Below, in pieces: positions 20,443 through 31,325 of a stretch of 64,000 nucleotides of DNA; positions within the stretch are counted from its first letter, which is position 1, and each line of letters begins with the position of its first letter. The notes below the pieces were generated by a model, which had not been told where the DNA came from, searched no databases, and was given only the letters and a program-made list of their open reading frames with translations. This DNA is from Neofusicoccum parvum (Eukaryota > Ascomycota > Dothideomycetes > Botryosphaeriales > Botryosphaeriaceae). A program made the translations under genes and the position numbers. The stretch lies in the NCBI GenBank assembly GCA_020912385.1, contig CP087216.1, forward strand, positions 930,001-994,000. Direction: 5' to 3'.

Positions 20443-22586
20443 AGAGAGAAGGACGATTTCGGTGTCTGGTGTGGTGGGTCAAAACAAAAGTGGTGAAGGA
20501 ATTGCGGTAGTTCGGACACGTTCTTGCAATGGGACTGGCAGTCCGACTTTCTTTTTTTTCTTTTCTTTTATCACTGACTGACAAGAGGGACGGAACGCTC
20601 GTGGAGAGTATGCGTAGCGGTGGCGTTGTGTGGATCACGGGCGAGAGACTAATTAGCATGTACCATTATCGACGATAGCAAAAAGAACGAGTTGACTTTC
20701 TTCATCTGAAGTGACTTGATCATATCTAGCGAGGGCGAAATCAAGCTGTGCCACACAAGATAGCTGTGCCTCTCTACCTCTATGCCCCACATACTTCAGG
20801 CAGTAGTCCAGCAGCCTTTTCTACCACTCATTAACACAGCTTGCGGAAAAAAGAAAGCAAACCAGTTCCGCCCGCAGATCGAGCTCTCGACCTACAGCGT
20901 AATCTGCGGGGCCTCAGACATTACCCGGGGACACACTCGCTCTGCCGTGTGGCCACATGTCCCACTACTGCCTTGGCGGGGAGAGGTAGGACTGTTTTGG
21001 ATTGTATACCATCTTGTTATTTCAACCCAACATTTCGGTGCAGGTAACCTCGTGCTAGTTTTGGTACCCGGACCTCGGTTGTGCCACACATCGCTCCGAA
21101 AGACGCCGTCATTGCCTGTCCAGACTGCTCTCGTGTTCATCGCAGAGTAGTGGGTGTCGGCAATCCGGCCTGCGGAAAGACGGCGCCGCTGCGCTGTGGG
21201 AAGCCTGGCGCTGTAATGGTTAGCAAACTCGCGCAATGATATCAGTCGTTCGTTGGTCCTGTTCCGCGAGACTTGCAAATACCTCTTTCCCTGAGGTTCG
21301 TTATTTCCGCTTACCCTTCCCTCTCTCCTCGCCGCCGCGAGATGAATTAAATTGCGTTCTCCGACTCTGAATGATTTGGGTACTCGATCTGTAATTGTAG
21401 AACACGCACATGAAGACACAGACATGTGAGATGATATACTAATTCACAAGATGGTGACCTTTTCATTTCTGGATTGAATGGTGTCTAATGGAGGTACAAT
21501 TTCCGTACTTGTACACTTGGTAGTGTTTGTTGCTTGGAGGATGAAAAGATGATGAAAAGTTGAAACACGTGTGCTTACGGCGAGAGGAGGGAGAGAGTAT
21601 GAAGTTGGCCGGAGAATGGAAGGAGGATAGCGTGGTGAATCAACAACGAGATGGCACGCTAGAGTATGAACGGGAAAGGAACAAAGGACTTGGCAGTTTG
21701 TTGACTAGAAAGACGTACGGCCCCCCTTCCTCGTTTGGCTTACTCGTGATGAGAAATCGCCCGCTGATAAGGAGATATCGGGGTATCAGCGGATATCGGG
21801 GGAACAGGTACATAAGGCCCCTGAGATCGCCACGTGCTCTCTTTAGAGTGCTCGCTTCGCACAGGGAAAGGGTTGAATGCGATTTGGAGGCATGTTGTGT
21901 CGGTGAACGTGCACACGCCAAGGAGCAAATCTGGGTTTTGAGTAGTGGCGGATAACGGGAGATGATAGATTGAATGTGTACCTGGTCTCGAACCCTCTCT
22001 TTCTGGAGATACAGCGGAGCAAGAGGCACGATACAGAATCGATGAGACCCCATAAGTGGTTCGGCAAGACCCTTGGACGGGAGGCCGGGAGGCCGGAGGT
22101 GGGGAACAATACCTCGTATCGGAACGGCGGAGATGACGCACAGCCGCATAGATGAGTGCCAGATGTCTGGAGAGTCATCAGTCAGTGGATATTCTCACCG
22201 TCGAGTTGGTTAGACTGATCGGCGGAATAGGCCGAGGCGATTTATCGGCACTGTAAAGAAAGGTGGTGAAGCTTCCTATAACAACGCGTGGCTCACTAGA
22301 AACCCGAGCGCGCCTCTAGCATAATAGAGCTGCTTTGCTCGGTGGCAACTGCCGTATGAGACTTAAGGTTATACAGAAGCGTGATGTCGATGGAAAAGAT
22401 AAGCCCTCCGCCAGAGAGCCGCGACGGTCCAAGCTTTGGAGCTTGTGGTACGCCTTACAGCTTAGGAGGTACGCCTTAAGCATATTGCTGAGTCGCCAAC
22501 ACCACAACTGTGTCGTCTGCGATGTACATCCGTCCATCGCAATAAGAAATAGCGAGGAAAACCTTGGCAAGAGCGAAGGACAATGG
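20443..22586. other. Gene-poor interval
   Basis: About 2.1 kb with no convincing gene. A 177-codon minus ORF (20892-21425) and a 169-codon minus ORF (21640-22149) lack domain character, introns or leader features. A T-rich tract lies near 20550 (3' flank of the INO80-F gene). A tRNA A-box look-alike near 21200 has no matching B box or acceptor stem. An inverted repeat at 21763-21790 is listed separately. Confidence 0.45.
21763..21790. repeat. Short inverted repeat
   Basis: The 7-nt arms GCTGATA and TATCAGC flank a 14-nt spacer containing the palindrome GATATC. A second GATATCGGGG follows directly at 21792. It may be a binding site or a hairpin, or may be chance. Confidence 0.35.
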
Positions 22587-22592
22587 TATAAA
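22587..22592 (+). promoter_or_regulatory. TATA box of the 22656 gene
   Basis: TATAAA lies 64-69 nt before the ATG, within CAATGGTATAAAGAG. The match and spacing are good. Confidence 0.65.
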
Positions 22593-22655
22593 GAGAGCGA
22601 GTGTTGAAGAGGATATTCGAGCAGCAAGTCAAAATCCAGACTCGAAAACATCAAA

Positions 22656-23127
22656 ATGAAGTTCTTCGCCTCCATCGTCACCGTTCTTCTTGCTTCGGCT
22701 ACGGCCGCTGTTGCCGACTGCAACATCTCCGGTTGCACACAGCTGTCTTGCCAGAGTTTCGTACGTGTCTTCGCCTCCTGGCCCTTGGGCATTCCGTCCG
22801 GGTTAACCCATCTACTCTTTTGATGTTCCGTTAACAGTCTGTTGCCTACGAGAAACATGTGCTGACAAAAAATCCACACACATAGTGCGAGACCAGTGGA
22901 CTGGACACCAGCAGCTACGCTTGCACGTACCAGGCCGACAAGGGCTGGTGAGACTCTTCTTTCCTTCTTTCTCCCTCAATGTATAATTGTACAGAGGAAC
23001 GTCTGCTGACTTCGGCGTGCTGGACAGCTCTGACTGCGTCTGCGGAATCTCCGGCCTTCCCCCGCCACTTGGCAACGCGCCGACTGCCGTCCCGTCAAGC
23101 GGTAGTGGCTTCCCTTTCCGTGCGTAA
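22656..23127 (+). CDS. Small secreted 8-cysteine protein, effector candidate
   Basis: A three-exon model (22656-22760, 22886-22947, 23028-23127) encodes 88 residues. Both acceptors have a CTGAC branch sequence about 20 nt upstream, and the exons join in frame; an earlier acceptor at 22994 was rejected because it creates a stop. The signal peptide spans residues 1-20 (MKFFASIVTVLLASATAAVA). The mature 68 residues hold eight cysteines (22, 27, 32, 36, 48, 56, 59, 61), enough for four disulfides, followed by a flexible Pro/Ser/Gly tail. A consensus TATA box precedes the gene and it stands alone in a gene-poor stretch, both common for fungal effectors and antimicrobial mini-proteins. No family is recognised and the function is unknown. 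Confidence 0.75.
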
Positions 23128-24854
23128 ATTCAGAGTGACGATGAGGAGCGAAGCGTAGGGTATCTGAGATGGTTGTATGAAGGGTCCGTGGAAGCACTGT
23201 TTGCTAAGTGGACGAATGAGTCTGTCAATAAAGTTGTCAAAGCTATTAGTTGTCTGTCTAAACAACAAATCATGGTCAGCCACTGCTTCTTGCTGTCACT
23301 TGTGAAGTGTGGACTCGTTAGTTGAGCATGTCGTGATGAAAAGAGAGGCAGTGAGAGCCATCAGGTTTCGACGCACGTCAAGCAGCCGAAGGATTCTAGT
23401 GGCGAGACAACAACCTGCGTGGCGGCAGTGGAGACTGGCAGAACAAGAAGCTCGGGGTAAGTCGTCGGATGCAGGGTATGAAGCGGCAGCGGTGGAGCTA
23501 TAGTACGTAGAAACTGGCTTCCGATGGATTCCTACTGAAGGCTGATGCGAGTAGCTCGCACCGAGGTACTGGTTTTGGAAAGCGGGAGCAACATCTCCAC
23601 TTCCCCGTGAGGTTCCGTGCCGACAGGGAGCGGCCTGAGCATCCCTTTGCGCGCTCTGGCCGGTCCCTCAGCCCGGGTACGCGGGCCTGTTCTGTTGCCA
23701 AATCGGGGCCCAAGGCCGCTTTGCAAATCACGACAAGCACGGCGTGTATATCGGCGCCCAATTAGACGCCTACACATCGAGCACCGGCGGGAACCAGAGC
23801 TTAGCGGGCATCGACGCATCCGATGGTCGTCGGAGTCCTTCCGGCGCTTGTGGGCTGAGCTGAAGGTGGAGTATATAGCCGGGGTCCCACAGGCAAGGAT
23901 TATCCTCCACTCACGTCTGTCATTGTCGGACGACACGGGCGGAGATATGGTGGACAGTCCAGCTCCTACACCTCACTCCCGGCACCCGCGTCGCGTCGAC
24001 CTTCTCGTCTCCACCGCTGCAAGCAACGTCGACGGCAGCGGCCTTGCTGGGGATGCCATTGGCACGGCGCGGTGGGGGAAGAATCCGGTTTGGTGTGTTC
24101 TGGGGAGCAGGCTGCGAAGTGACGGCTGCATGCGGGCCGTAAGTCCGCAAGACCGGAAGGCCAGAGCCAGGGCGGCGGCGATGCTGCATGTGCCGACGAG
24201 GAAGACTGGAAAGCCTGGCAGCTGCCCTTGGTAGCGCGGAACTGGTCGGCGGCAGGTGCGAGTGGTGGTCTCGACGGCGGCAGCGCAGGGCAGGAGCGTG
24301 GACGCAAGCTGCCCCGCACCCGACTAGGCGGCGAATGGCCGTGGACGAGGCGCCGGTGCAGGCAGCTGTGGCAGCGCAGCGCAGCGCAGCGCCGGAGCTG
24401 GAGCTTGGCGGTGGGTGGCAGGGCGAGCCAGCGCGGCCGAGCAGCCGCGCAGCCGGGGGCGTTGATGCGGCAGGGTCGGGCCGACCACGTGCGCCGCACC
24501 AGGCGCGGTCCGTACGAGTGCAGGGACGAGTGCGCCGTTCTTATAGCTGCGTAAGGCTGCCCGCCGTCACGAAACAACCCGCCTCATTTGCTGGGGCTGA
24601 CTAACCGCACACGTCATCGCGAGGCTCGGCCGCGGGCAGATCAGCTCCACGGCCGGCCCTGCGAAAATAGGAACACTTCACATGAAACGAGAAGGCACCG
24701 CTGGCGATCGCTTGCGCAGCCCCTGACCACACACGAGCGCAAGAACACCATCTGCCCAGCGCCCGCCTAGCCTTGAGACAGCGTGGGCCGCCGCTGCCAC
24801 TCGTGTCGGCCAGTGATCTCCCCGTTTGCGGCTGCGCTATGGCGCGACACGGAC
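23128..24854. other. Intergenic, GC-rich
   Basis: No gene is recognised. A TATATA-like stretch near 23873 is followed by an Arg/Pro-rich frame (23948-24234) with no domain character. From about 24000 the sequence is very GC-rich and leads into the promoter of the Kex2-repeat gene. Confidence 0.4.
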
Positions 24855-24860
24855 ATATAA
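24855..24860 (+). promoter_or_regulatory. TATA box of the Kex2-repeat gene
   Basis: ATATAA (in GGACATATAAGG) lies about 150 nt before the ATG at 25009 and is followed by a CT-rich leader. This suggests a long 5' UTR and regulated, possibly strong, expression. Confidence 0.5.
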
Positions 24861-25008
24861 GGCCTGGCCTGCCGCGCCGTCTCCGTACCTGCCTCCGAGC
24901 AGCGTCTTCTTCGTACCCCACACTTTCTTCTTTAGCACATCGTCATTCCTTCACCCAGCGAGCTTTGCACTTCTGACAGTCTCTTCCGCGTGCCCACCGC
25001 CACTCACC

Positions 25009-25593
25009 ATGCACTTCACTTCCGCCTCCGTCTGCGCGGCTCTGATCCTTGCCGCCAGCGCCGCCCCGGCCCAGCTGCCCACCCACAAGTCGGCCAAGGG
25101 CGGCGTCGTCGAGCTCTCCGGCTCCCGCGTGCAGGAGCGCTCGGCCTTCGAGCTCTCCGACATCTCCAAGCCGTTCGAGGACGTCAGCGACTTCCTGACC
25201 GGCAACACCGACAAGGAGGACAACGAGAAGCGCGCCCCGATCGACTGGGATGACGTCAAGAAGCCGTTCGAGAGCGTCGGCGACGCCATCACCGGCAACA
25301 CCGAGAAGAACGCGGACAAGCGCTCCCCCATCGACTGGGACGACGTCAAGAAGCCGTTCGAGAGCGTCGGCGACGCCATCACCGGCAACACCGAGAGCAA
25401 GAAGGAGAAGCGCGCGCCCTTTGGCTGGGACGACGTCAAGACCGGCTTCGAGAACGTTGGCAACTTCCTGACCGGCAACAGCAACAAGGACGACGGCAAC
25501 GAGAAGCGCGACCTCCCCGTCGGCAGTCTCATCAAGAGCAACCCGCTCTATGATACCGATGTCGAGGACCTCGTCGAGGGCAGTGACAAATAG
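25009..25593 (+). CDS. Secreted Kex2-processed repeat precursor (KEP-like)
   Basis: A single exon encodes 194 residues. The signal peptide spans about 1-20 (MHFTSASVCAALILAASAAP). Four tandem units of about 30 residues follow, each ending in Lys-Arg at 74-75, 104-105, 134-135 and 166-167, the classical Kex2 site. Units 2 and 3 are nearly identical (PIDWDDVKKPFESVGDAIT); unit 4 is close (PFGWDDVKTGFENVGNFLT); unit 1 is degenerate (FELSDISKPFEDVSDFLT). Each has a W-DDV-K..F..VG..(I/L)TGN core that could form an amphipathic helix, then a charged spacer. After the last KR comes a 27-residue acidic tail. Kex2-processed repeat proteins are known sources of mating pheromones, RiPP cores and surface or lytic peptides. 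Which class this is cannot be told; no UstYa-type or other RiPP enzyme lies adjacent. Confidence 0.85.
   Translation: MHFTSASVCAALILAASAAPAQLPTHKSAKGGVVELSGSRVQERSAFELSDISKPFEDVSDFLTGNTDKEDNEKRAPIDWDDVKKPFESVGDAITGNTEKNADKRSPIDWDDVKKPFESVGDAITGNTESKKEKRAPFGWDDVKTGFENVGNFLTGNSNKDDGNEKRDLPVGSLIKSNPLYDTDVEDLVEGSDK
25144..25509 (+). repeat. 90-nt coding tandem repeat (4 units)
   Basis: The GACTGGGAYGACGTCAAG block recurs at 25243 and 25333, with a variant at 25423, an exact 90-nt period. A more diverged first unit lies upstream. Nucleotide identity between the middle two units is very high, implying recent duplication or gene conversion. Confidence 0.85.
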
Positions 25594-25690
25594 GTTGTGG
25601 GCCTTTACCCGGATTCCACAAAGGGCGATGATTCACGCAAACACGGCTAGGCTTGACGAACATCGTGGAGAGGCAGACCGGCCCTGTGGA

Positions 25691-25720
25691 AAGGGCGAAA
25701 GGGCGAGAGGGCGAGAGGGC
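25691..25720. repeat. Purine-rich short tandem repeat
   Basis: Four imperfect copies of an 8-9-nt unit (AAGGGCGA / GAGGGCGA) lie in the 3' flank of the Kex2-repeat gene. Confidence 0.6.
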
Positions 25721-28464
25721 AGCGCTTTGGACCGAACTTTCTCTGTTGATACTTGATCCAATTTATTTCCTTGCTTTTTTCAAGTCAGCAAACTTGTCCT
25801 TTCCTTGCCACGTACAGAAGTAGAAACTCGGAATAGAAACTCGCAAGAGAAGAAGAACCGATTCCTACGCCAGTGCTACGGCCTTCAGATCGAAGGCAAT
25901 TGAGGGAAGCCTGGTTGCTGTGAGTGACGTTTGTTCCGCAAGGGCCTGGGATCCGCGAAGCAGCCTTGTATTGAAAGGCAAATGCGGCGCCTTGTGGCTG
26001 CCCGTTCGCTGTCATTTGGTTGCCGCCGATGCCGTGAGACGCCCGGCCAAGTTCCACCGTTACACTGGACCGAAGGGCGCGGGGTCTTTGCTAGCGCTTT
26101 GGCCACGGGAGCCGATCGTCCGATTCATGCTCGAGGTCTTTCAGGGCGCCTGTACAGAGTAATCTTCGGTTGCGATGCCGGCTGGGAATACGGTGTACGG
26201 TCCGATAGACCCCTGGTGATGGGGCTGAGTGGGTGCGCGTTCTCCGGCTGGCGTGCGGCGAAGGATGAGAAACGAGCACGACAAGACTGCTGTCATCCCT
26301 AGGGTAGCACCTCTTACTGCTGCGGGCGATGCAGGCCCCAGAGAGCGCCCCATTGGCTGTGGGCGGCCCGTCCGCGGGGAACAAACGGTCCGTGAGGCGC
26401 TTGATGCGTCGCGGTGACGGCTACGTTCGCAATGCGGTTGATCTGGTGCGTTACGTGCATCCGACGACCGGGGGGCGGACACGCGCTCCATCGGTCTCTG
26501 TAGGGAAGAGCACGCGAGCCAAAGGGAGATCTTTGCGGCTGGGCGTGAGACCAGGTAATTTACAGCGGTTGCATGATGGCGGTTCAGTGTGTCGCGACCT
26601 ATCAGCTGCAAATGGAGCCAGAGATCGAGATGGACTGTGCGATGTATCGTATTGCGCAGTTTAGGCAGGACCTTTTTGTCGTTCGTATTGGTCTATCCAG
26701 GAAAACAAACAGTTATCGAGACCGTGGATGGGCACGGGGGGTGCCATAGCTTGATCACCGCTGCGGGACAGACACGCAGAAGTGGCCTCACACTCCAAGC
26801 TGAGGGGCATCACTGCCAAGTCTGCGCGCCGCGCCGATCCGTTCCCGTTGTTAGCAATGCAGTACCGCCTGGCGTAAGGATGAGCAGTCATTTACGGGTG
26901 CCCATGGCTGTGTGTGTAATCGAAGCCAGCCGCTGACTGGCTGCTTGTCCCGTTATTTCACGGATGACTGTTCCCAACACCGGCCGGGTGCCGGGTTACC
27001 GAATGGAACGGTGGCTGCGTCTGGGATATTCCGGCAGCGTATCATACTGCGCAGACTTCGGCCAGGGCCCGAAGCTTCCCTGCGTGAAGTGTGCATTCGG
27101 GAAAATCGCCGTCATTTGAACAGGACGAGAGTCCTTCCCGTCGACCTGAACATTAGGCCTCAATAATGTCTCTTAAGCCATCATCCATGCCAGGGGCTGC
27201 AGCCCGTCTGAGGCATCCAAGCGAGCCCACACGCTGCATCACTGTTTTGGTCAGCTTGGATAATTGGAGAACGTTATCGGAGATGGGCCGGATGGGCCTA
27301 CGATGTTCGCTTACAACCGTATGCATTGACTGGGCTTTTGGGGGATTCCTATGCCGGTCGCCTCATATTCCATGTCTGTCAAGTGGAATGCTCATCTATC
27401 TGACAGCGGATCCTCACCGGTTGGTTTGCATGCGCCACCGTCGTGCCGCCTGCATGCGGCTACAGTCGATCATCTGCGGAAGCACCAGGCGTCCGTCCAG
27501 AGGCCGGAGGATTGCGTTGGACCGAGATTTCCGGGCATTTGGCCGCTCGAGCCTTGCAAATGCACAAGACTTGACTCGGGCTCCCACTGAGACGGGGTGG
27601 CCTGCAATGCATCGTCGTCTTCTGTCTTGAGGTAGGTGCGAGTGAGGGCTGCCACGGGGGTCCTACGGCTCAGAGCCGGCGATAACAGGGCTCTTGCAGG
27701 TTCTAGATGGGCTGTCGTGCGCCATCGTACGGCTTAAGGCAATCACCAAGCAGCGCAAGCGCCGGCATAGCCGAAACCTTGGGCATCGAGCACAAGGCAA
27801 TCAGCAGGGTCCCGGTGCACACGCGAGAAACGGCAAGCGTTAGGGGGAAGGACTTACATCCGCCGCTTTTTCCCCTCGGCCTAGGGGCCAGGGCCGTCTC
27901 GCAGCGAGCCCGGCACTGTACACGATGCTGATCAATCACCCACTCTGGACGATGAGTTGTCCCAAACCCCCGCACGTCCGGACCCAACACCGGCTGGCCA
28001 GCGTAGGGCACCAAGCACGGCATATTTTTTCTCCGCATGGGCTCGGTGTATCGCTCTTGGAAATCATAATGTGAGAACGGAGCAGTCCAGGAGCCACTGT
28101 AGCGACATGTCGGTTTCGTGCTAACCCCACCACGCCAGATTTAGGGGACACCCGATACAGACTTGTTGGATCCAACATTCGAGGTGTGAGACAGTATGAG
28201 GCTCGCCGTGAGCAAGTCCAAGAGCGAATTTTGCCAGAGCCTTGGCCTGTCAAACAACGACGCCGGGCACAGGCAGGTGTACAGTAGCATGAAGGTAAGA
28301 CCCCTCGCACAAACTTCATATGTCAGAAGTTAATTAGGTGGAAGCGCGAGGCCGTAGATGGCAGAAGCCGATTGTGTAGTGATCGCCAGAACCTAGTTGC
28401 CCAATGCAGAGACGACCTCTCCGTCCATCCCCCGTACTCATCGAGCCAGATCACGGAGACGGCT

Positions 28465-28905
28465 ATGCACAGAGAGGTCCTCAGGATTTACGCATCAGCA
28501 AGCCCGACGACGAAAGCCTATTACGAGCTGGGTCGATTCATAGATGGGGGGAATGAGGACAACTGGGCCATCCGTTGGATGTTGTGGAACGTCTTTCGGT
28601 ATGGAATGAATCGGAAGCGTCATCCAGGTAGTATCCCGTCGTCTGTGGCATCCCTGTTTACTCGTGCTGACGAGGACACAGATTCTCCAGAGCGGCTGGA
28701 TTCTCCTGAGACACCGCCAGCGGGAGCTGAGGCCGCGCCGTCTCCTAGCGCCCATAGTGGATCGTTCAACTCGACGAGGCGGCAAGGTATGTTCTCTGGC
28801 AGTTGCTCTCGAACGTCCGTGTCATTGTGCGCGCGCCACGATGAGCGTGCGCCCATGCGTGCTGATAGCTGTGCAGCCCCGTATGATCCTATTCGAGATC
28901 CGTGA
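28465..28905 (+). other. Unrecognised ORF, possibly a gene remnant
   Basis: A 146-codon frame from ATG 28465. The first half (TTKAYYELGRFIDGGNE, DNWAIRWMLWNVFRYGM) has a protein-like composition with aromatic residues, unlike the Arg-rich spurious ORFs nearby. A GTATGT donor near 28786 might end an exon. No partner exon or family was found, so it may be a decayed fragment. Confidence 0.2.
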
Positions 28906-30812
28906 CGAACCCTTGGCCACCGTGTCTTGGCTTGTTGATGTTCAGTTTGCAATCCATAGCAGAGTAATGAAGAGATCGAACCTGTGTTTTTCCTACTTTC
29001 CGTAACGTGCCAAAATTGATGGATTTACACGTTCTGCCGATGGATCCACTGATATCATGGTTTCTGCCACGTGGTAGACGACTCTGGGGAGAAGCACAAT
29101 ACGTTGGCCAAAGCTTAGGGAGACTAAGTGGAACCCTTTCCGGAAGCGGATGAGGAGTTTATATGGTCCCTCCTGAGACGGTGGTCGAGGTGCTTGGGCG
29201 GATCAATTAAGATCCGCATGGTGAGATAGAGCAATGGCCGGACTTGGCTCCGTTCTCGCGCCCATAAAGCGTATTTCGAACGGGGGCGTGTCGTCGAGCT
29301 CAGGGGTAGCTTTCCGGTCGATGCAAAGGTTAGCACGACAAGAGCACCCAAGCAGGGCGACTGGCATTGATATACCTTGCACTTCGCCCCCAGTGAAGAT
29401 TTAACCGGCCCGGATCCAAGTGTTACGCGGAAATCACTCCGGCGGCACTTGGCTTTTTTTGGCCAAGAGACCATTCTTGTCGTCCGATCCAGCATCGTCT
29501 GCTGGGACACCCTCACCTACCCTCCGCACCTCTGGCGCTTATTGATCAGCGGCCCGTGCCATCCATCGCTCTATCAGATCATTGATCTCCCTCGATCGAC
29601 GCCGACTTGTGCATTCTTGGTACCTTCTGGGAACATTCCAGAAGGCGAAGGGCGTGATGACCAAACACCTTGAAGTCATGGTATCGGATCAAGGGGTGAC
29701 GTGGATCAGATGGCTATCGGGAGCGCGCCTCTGTGTTCTCCACGTCGCGATGTCCATTGCCATTGAAAGTTGTGTCATAACTTGGTGCGATGAAGCACGG
29801 TGTATCAGCGTGCTGAGCATTGGCATATATGCATTCAAAGTCGGTGCATGGGCAATAACCTGGGGTGCCTTCACTGCGGGTGCAAGTCCGCGGTTCTGAC
29901 TCCGATTGGCGGCTTTTACCGCGCACCTCACCAGCTGCAGATCCGGGAAAGTAGTAATACGCGTTTGTGTAATGATAGGTGGAGCCTGCCAGCCACAGTG
30001 CAGACATGAGCACCTCCCCGTCCCGTTACACGGATATTGGCGAACCAAGCAATATCGGATCACTAAACAGAAAGACGACCCCGTCCGGCGGCCGGACAGC
30101 ATGTAGACCTGCTCGTTCAAGTTCTCCAAGCGCAGTCGATTCCACATGCTCCAACAACAGAGCTTCCACGCGAGTGTCGCCATCCTCGACGCAGAAACTG
30201 CCCAATCATGCCATTTTGCTCGGAGCGTTGCACCGGCATCCTCACCTGGCGCTGGTGGTGTGGGCTTGGGACAGGCGGAGACCGGCTGAGACGGCGTGGG
30301 TGGTGCAGCGGGCCGGTTCTTCGGGGCGGGGAGGAGAGGCGTGGCCGAAGGGCACGAGGAGTGCCATGACGACATGTGGTGATACAAGCCTGGTGGAGTC
30401 AGCGGAGACGGCACAAATAGGGGACTGCACTTGCTGGAGACCGAAAACGGCGCGCGGCGCCCTGGGTTCGTGGGTCCTGCCCAAGCCGGGCCCCAACTGC
30501 GGTGACGTGTCGCTGCTGTGGTCAACGGCCGGGAGGCTGCGTGCGTCGTTGCCGCTATATTTCGAAGCAAGTCCGGCGCCATCCTGGACGCAGCGGGGCC
30601 AGCCTGGCGGCGGAAGGCGGAGCGGGCCTGGCGGGCCTGGCTGCGCGACGGCGCCCTCGCGGACGGGGACGCGGACGCCAGGCCGGCGGAGCGGACTCCG
30701 ATGCACGCAGGATGACCGCAGACGGCGCAGCAGTGTGTATATCTGCTGCCGTCGCCCTCGAGCTGTTGCGCGGGCCTGCTTGCGCCGCGCTGGACCCTCG
30801 CCGCCCGGCGAC

Positions 30813-30887
30813 CTCGACTCGACTCGACTCGACCCGACTCGACTCGCCCTCGCCCTCGCCCTCGACGCGCCCTCGACTTGCCCTCGC
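30813..30887. repeat. Simple repeat: GACTC pentamers then GCCCTC hexamers
   Basis: About six pentamer copies (GACTC, one variant GACCC) merge into several copies of a hexamer (GCCCTC). This low-complexity DNA sits in the GC-rich region before the Zn2Cys6 gene. Confidence 0.75.
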
Positions 30888-31325
30888 CTTCGTGCACGCT
30901 GCGCGGCCGGCAGCGCCGTGGAGGCCGGCAGCGGCAGCGCGGGTGCAGCACGCCAACGCCGGCGGGCGAGCGCGCGGGCTCAGCATCCAGATCTCCGACC
31001 AAGGCGGCAACGATCCTCCTGATGGGCGGGCGCGGCGCGATTGGCTGGCGCGGAGGTGGGTGCGCTATTCGCCGCCAGCCCAGATCCAGCTATCCCGCAA
31101 CAAGCTGTCACGGCCTTGCCCACCGCTGCCATCGCAACTCTCGCGAGAACCCCCATCCAAGAACCGCTGCTCCGCCTCCCGCGCGTCGCCTGCGCTGCCG
31201 CCTCCCGGGCCCGAGCCATCCGGAGAAGCCTCCGCACTTGGCGCCCCTCGCCCCATATGGGTCCCCGTCGTTTCCAGACCTCTCCCTAAGCGCCTCCAGA
31301 CCCTCTGCTGCTGCCTCCTGCCCTG

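Larger units (their letters stand above)
25594..31325. other. 5.7-kb gene-poor region
   Basis: No gene is confidently recognised. ORFs on both strands up to 437 codons (for example 29689-31002 minus) are Arg/Pro/Ser-rich and lack introns, leaders or domains. A purine-rich minisatellite follows the Kex2-repeat gene at 25691, an unrecognised ORF is noted at 28465, and simple repeats lie near 30813. The last kilobase is the very GC-rich promoter of the Zn2Cys6 gene. I saw no intact transposase, reverse transcriptase or terminal repeats. Confidence 0.4.

Noticed and set aside
21195..21290. tRNA-like A-box sequence (CTGTAATGGTTAGCA)
   Set aside because: No B box of the GGTTCRANYCC type and no acceptor-stem complement is found downstream.
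20892..21425. 177-codon minus-strand ORF
   Set aside because: Composition is weakly protein-like but there is no domain, leader, intron or TATA evidence.
22991..22994. Acceptor ACAG for the last exon of the 8-Cys protein
   Set aside because: Joining there creates an in-frame TGA; the acceptor at 23027 keeps the frame and has a better-spaced branch sequence.
29689..31002. 437-codon minus-strand ORF
   Set aside because: Arg/Ser/Pro-rich composition, overlap with simple repeats and promoter DNA, no domain and no splice structure; an artefact of GC richness.
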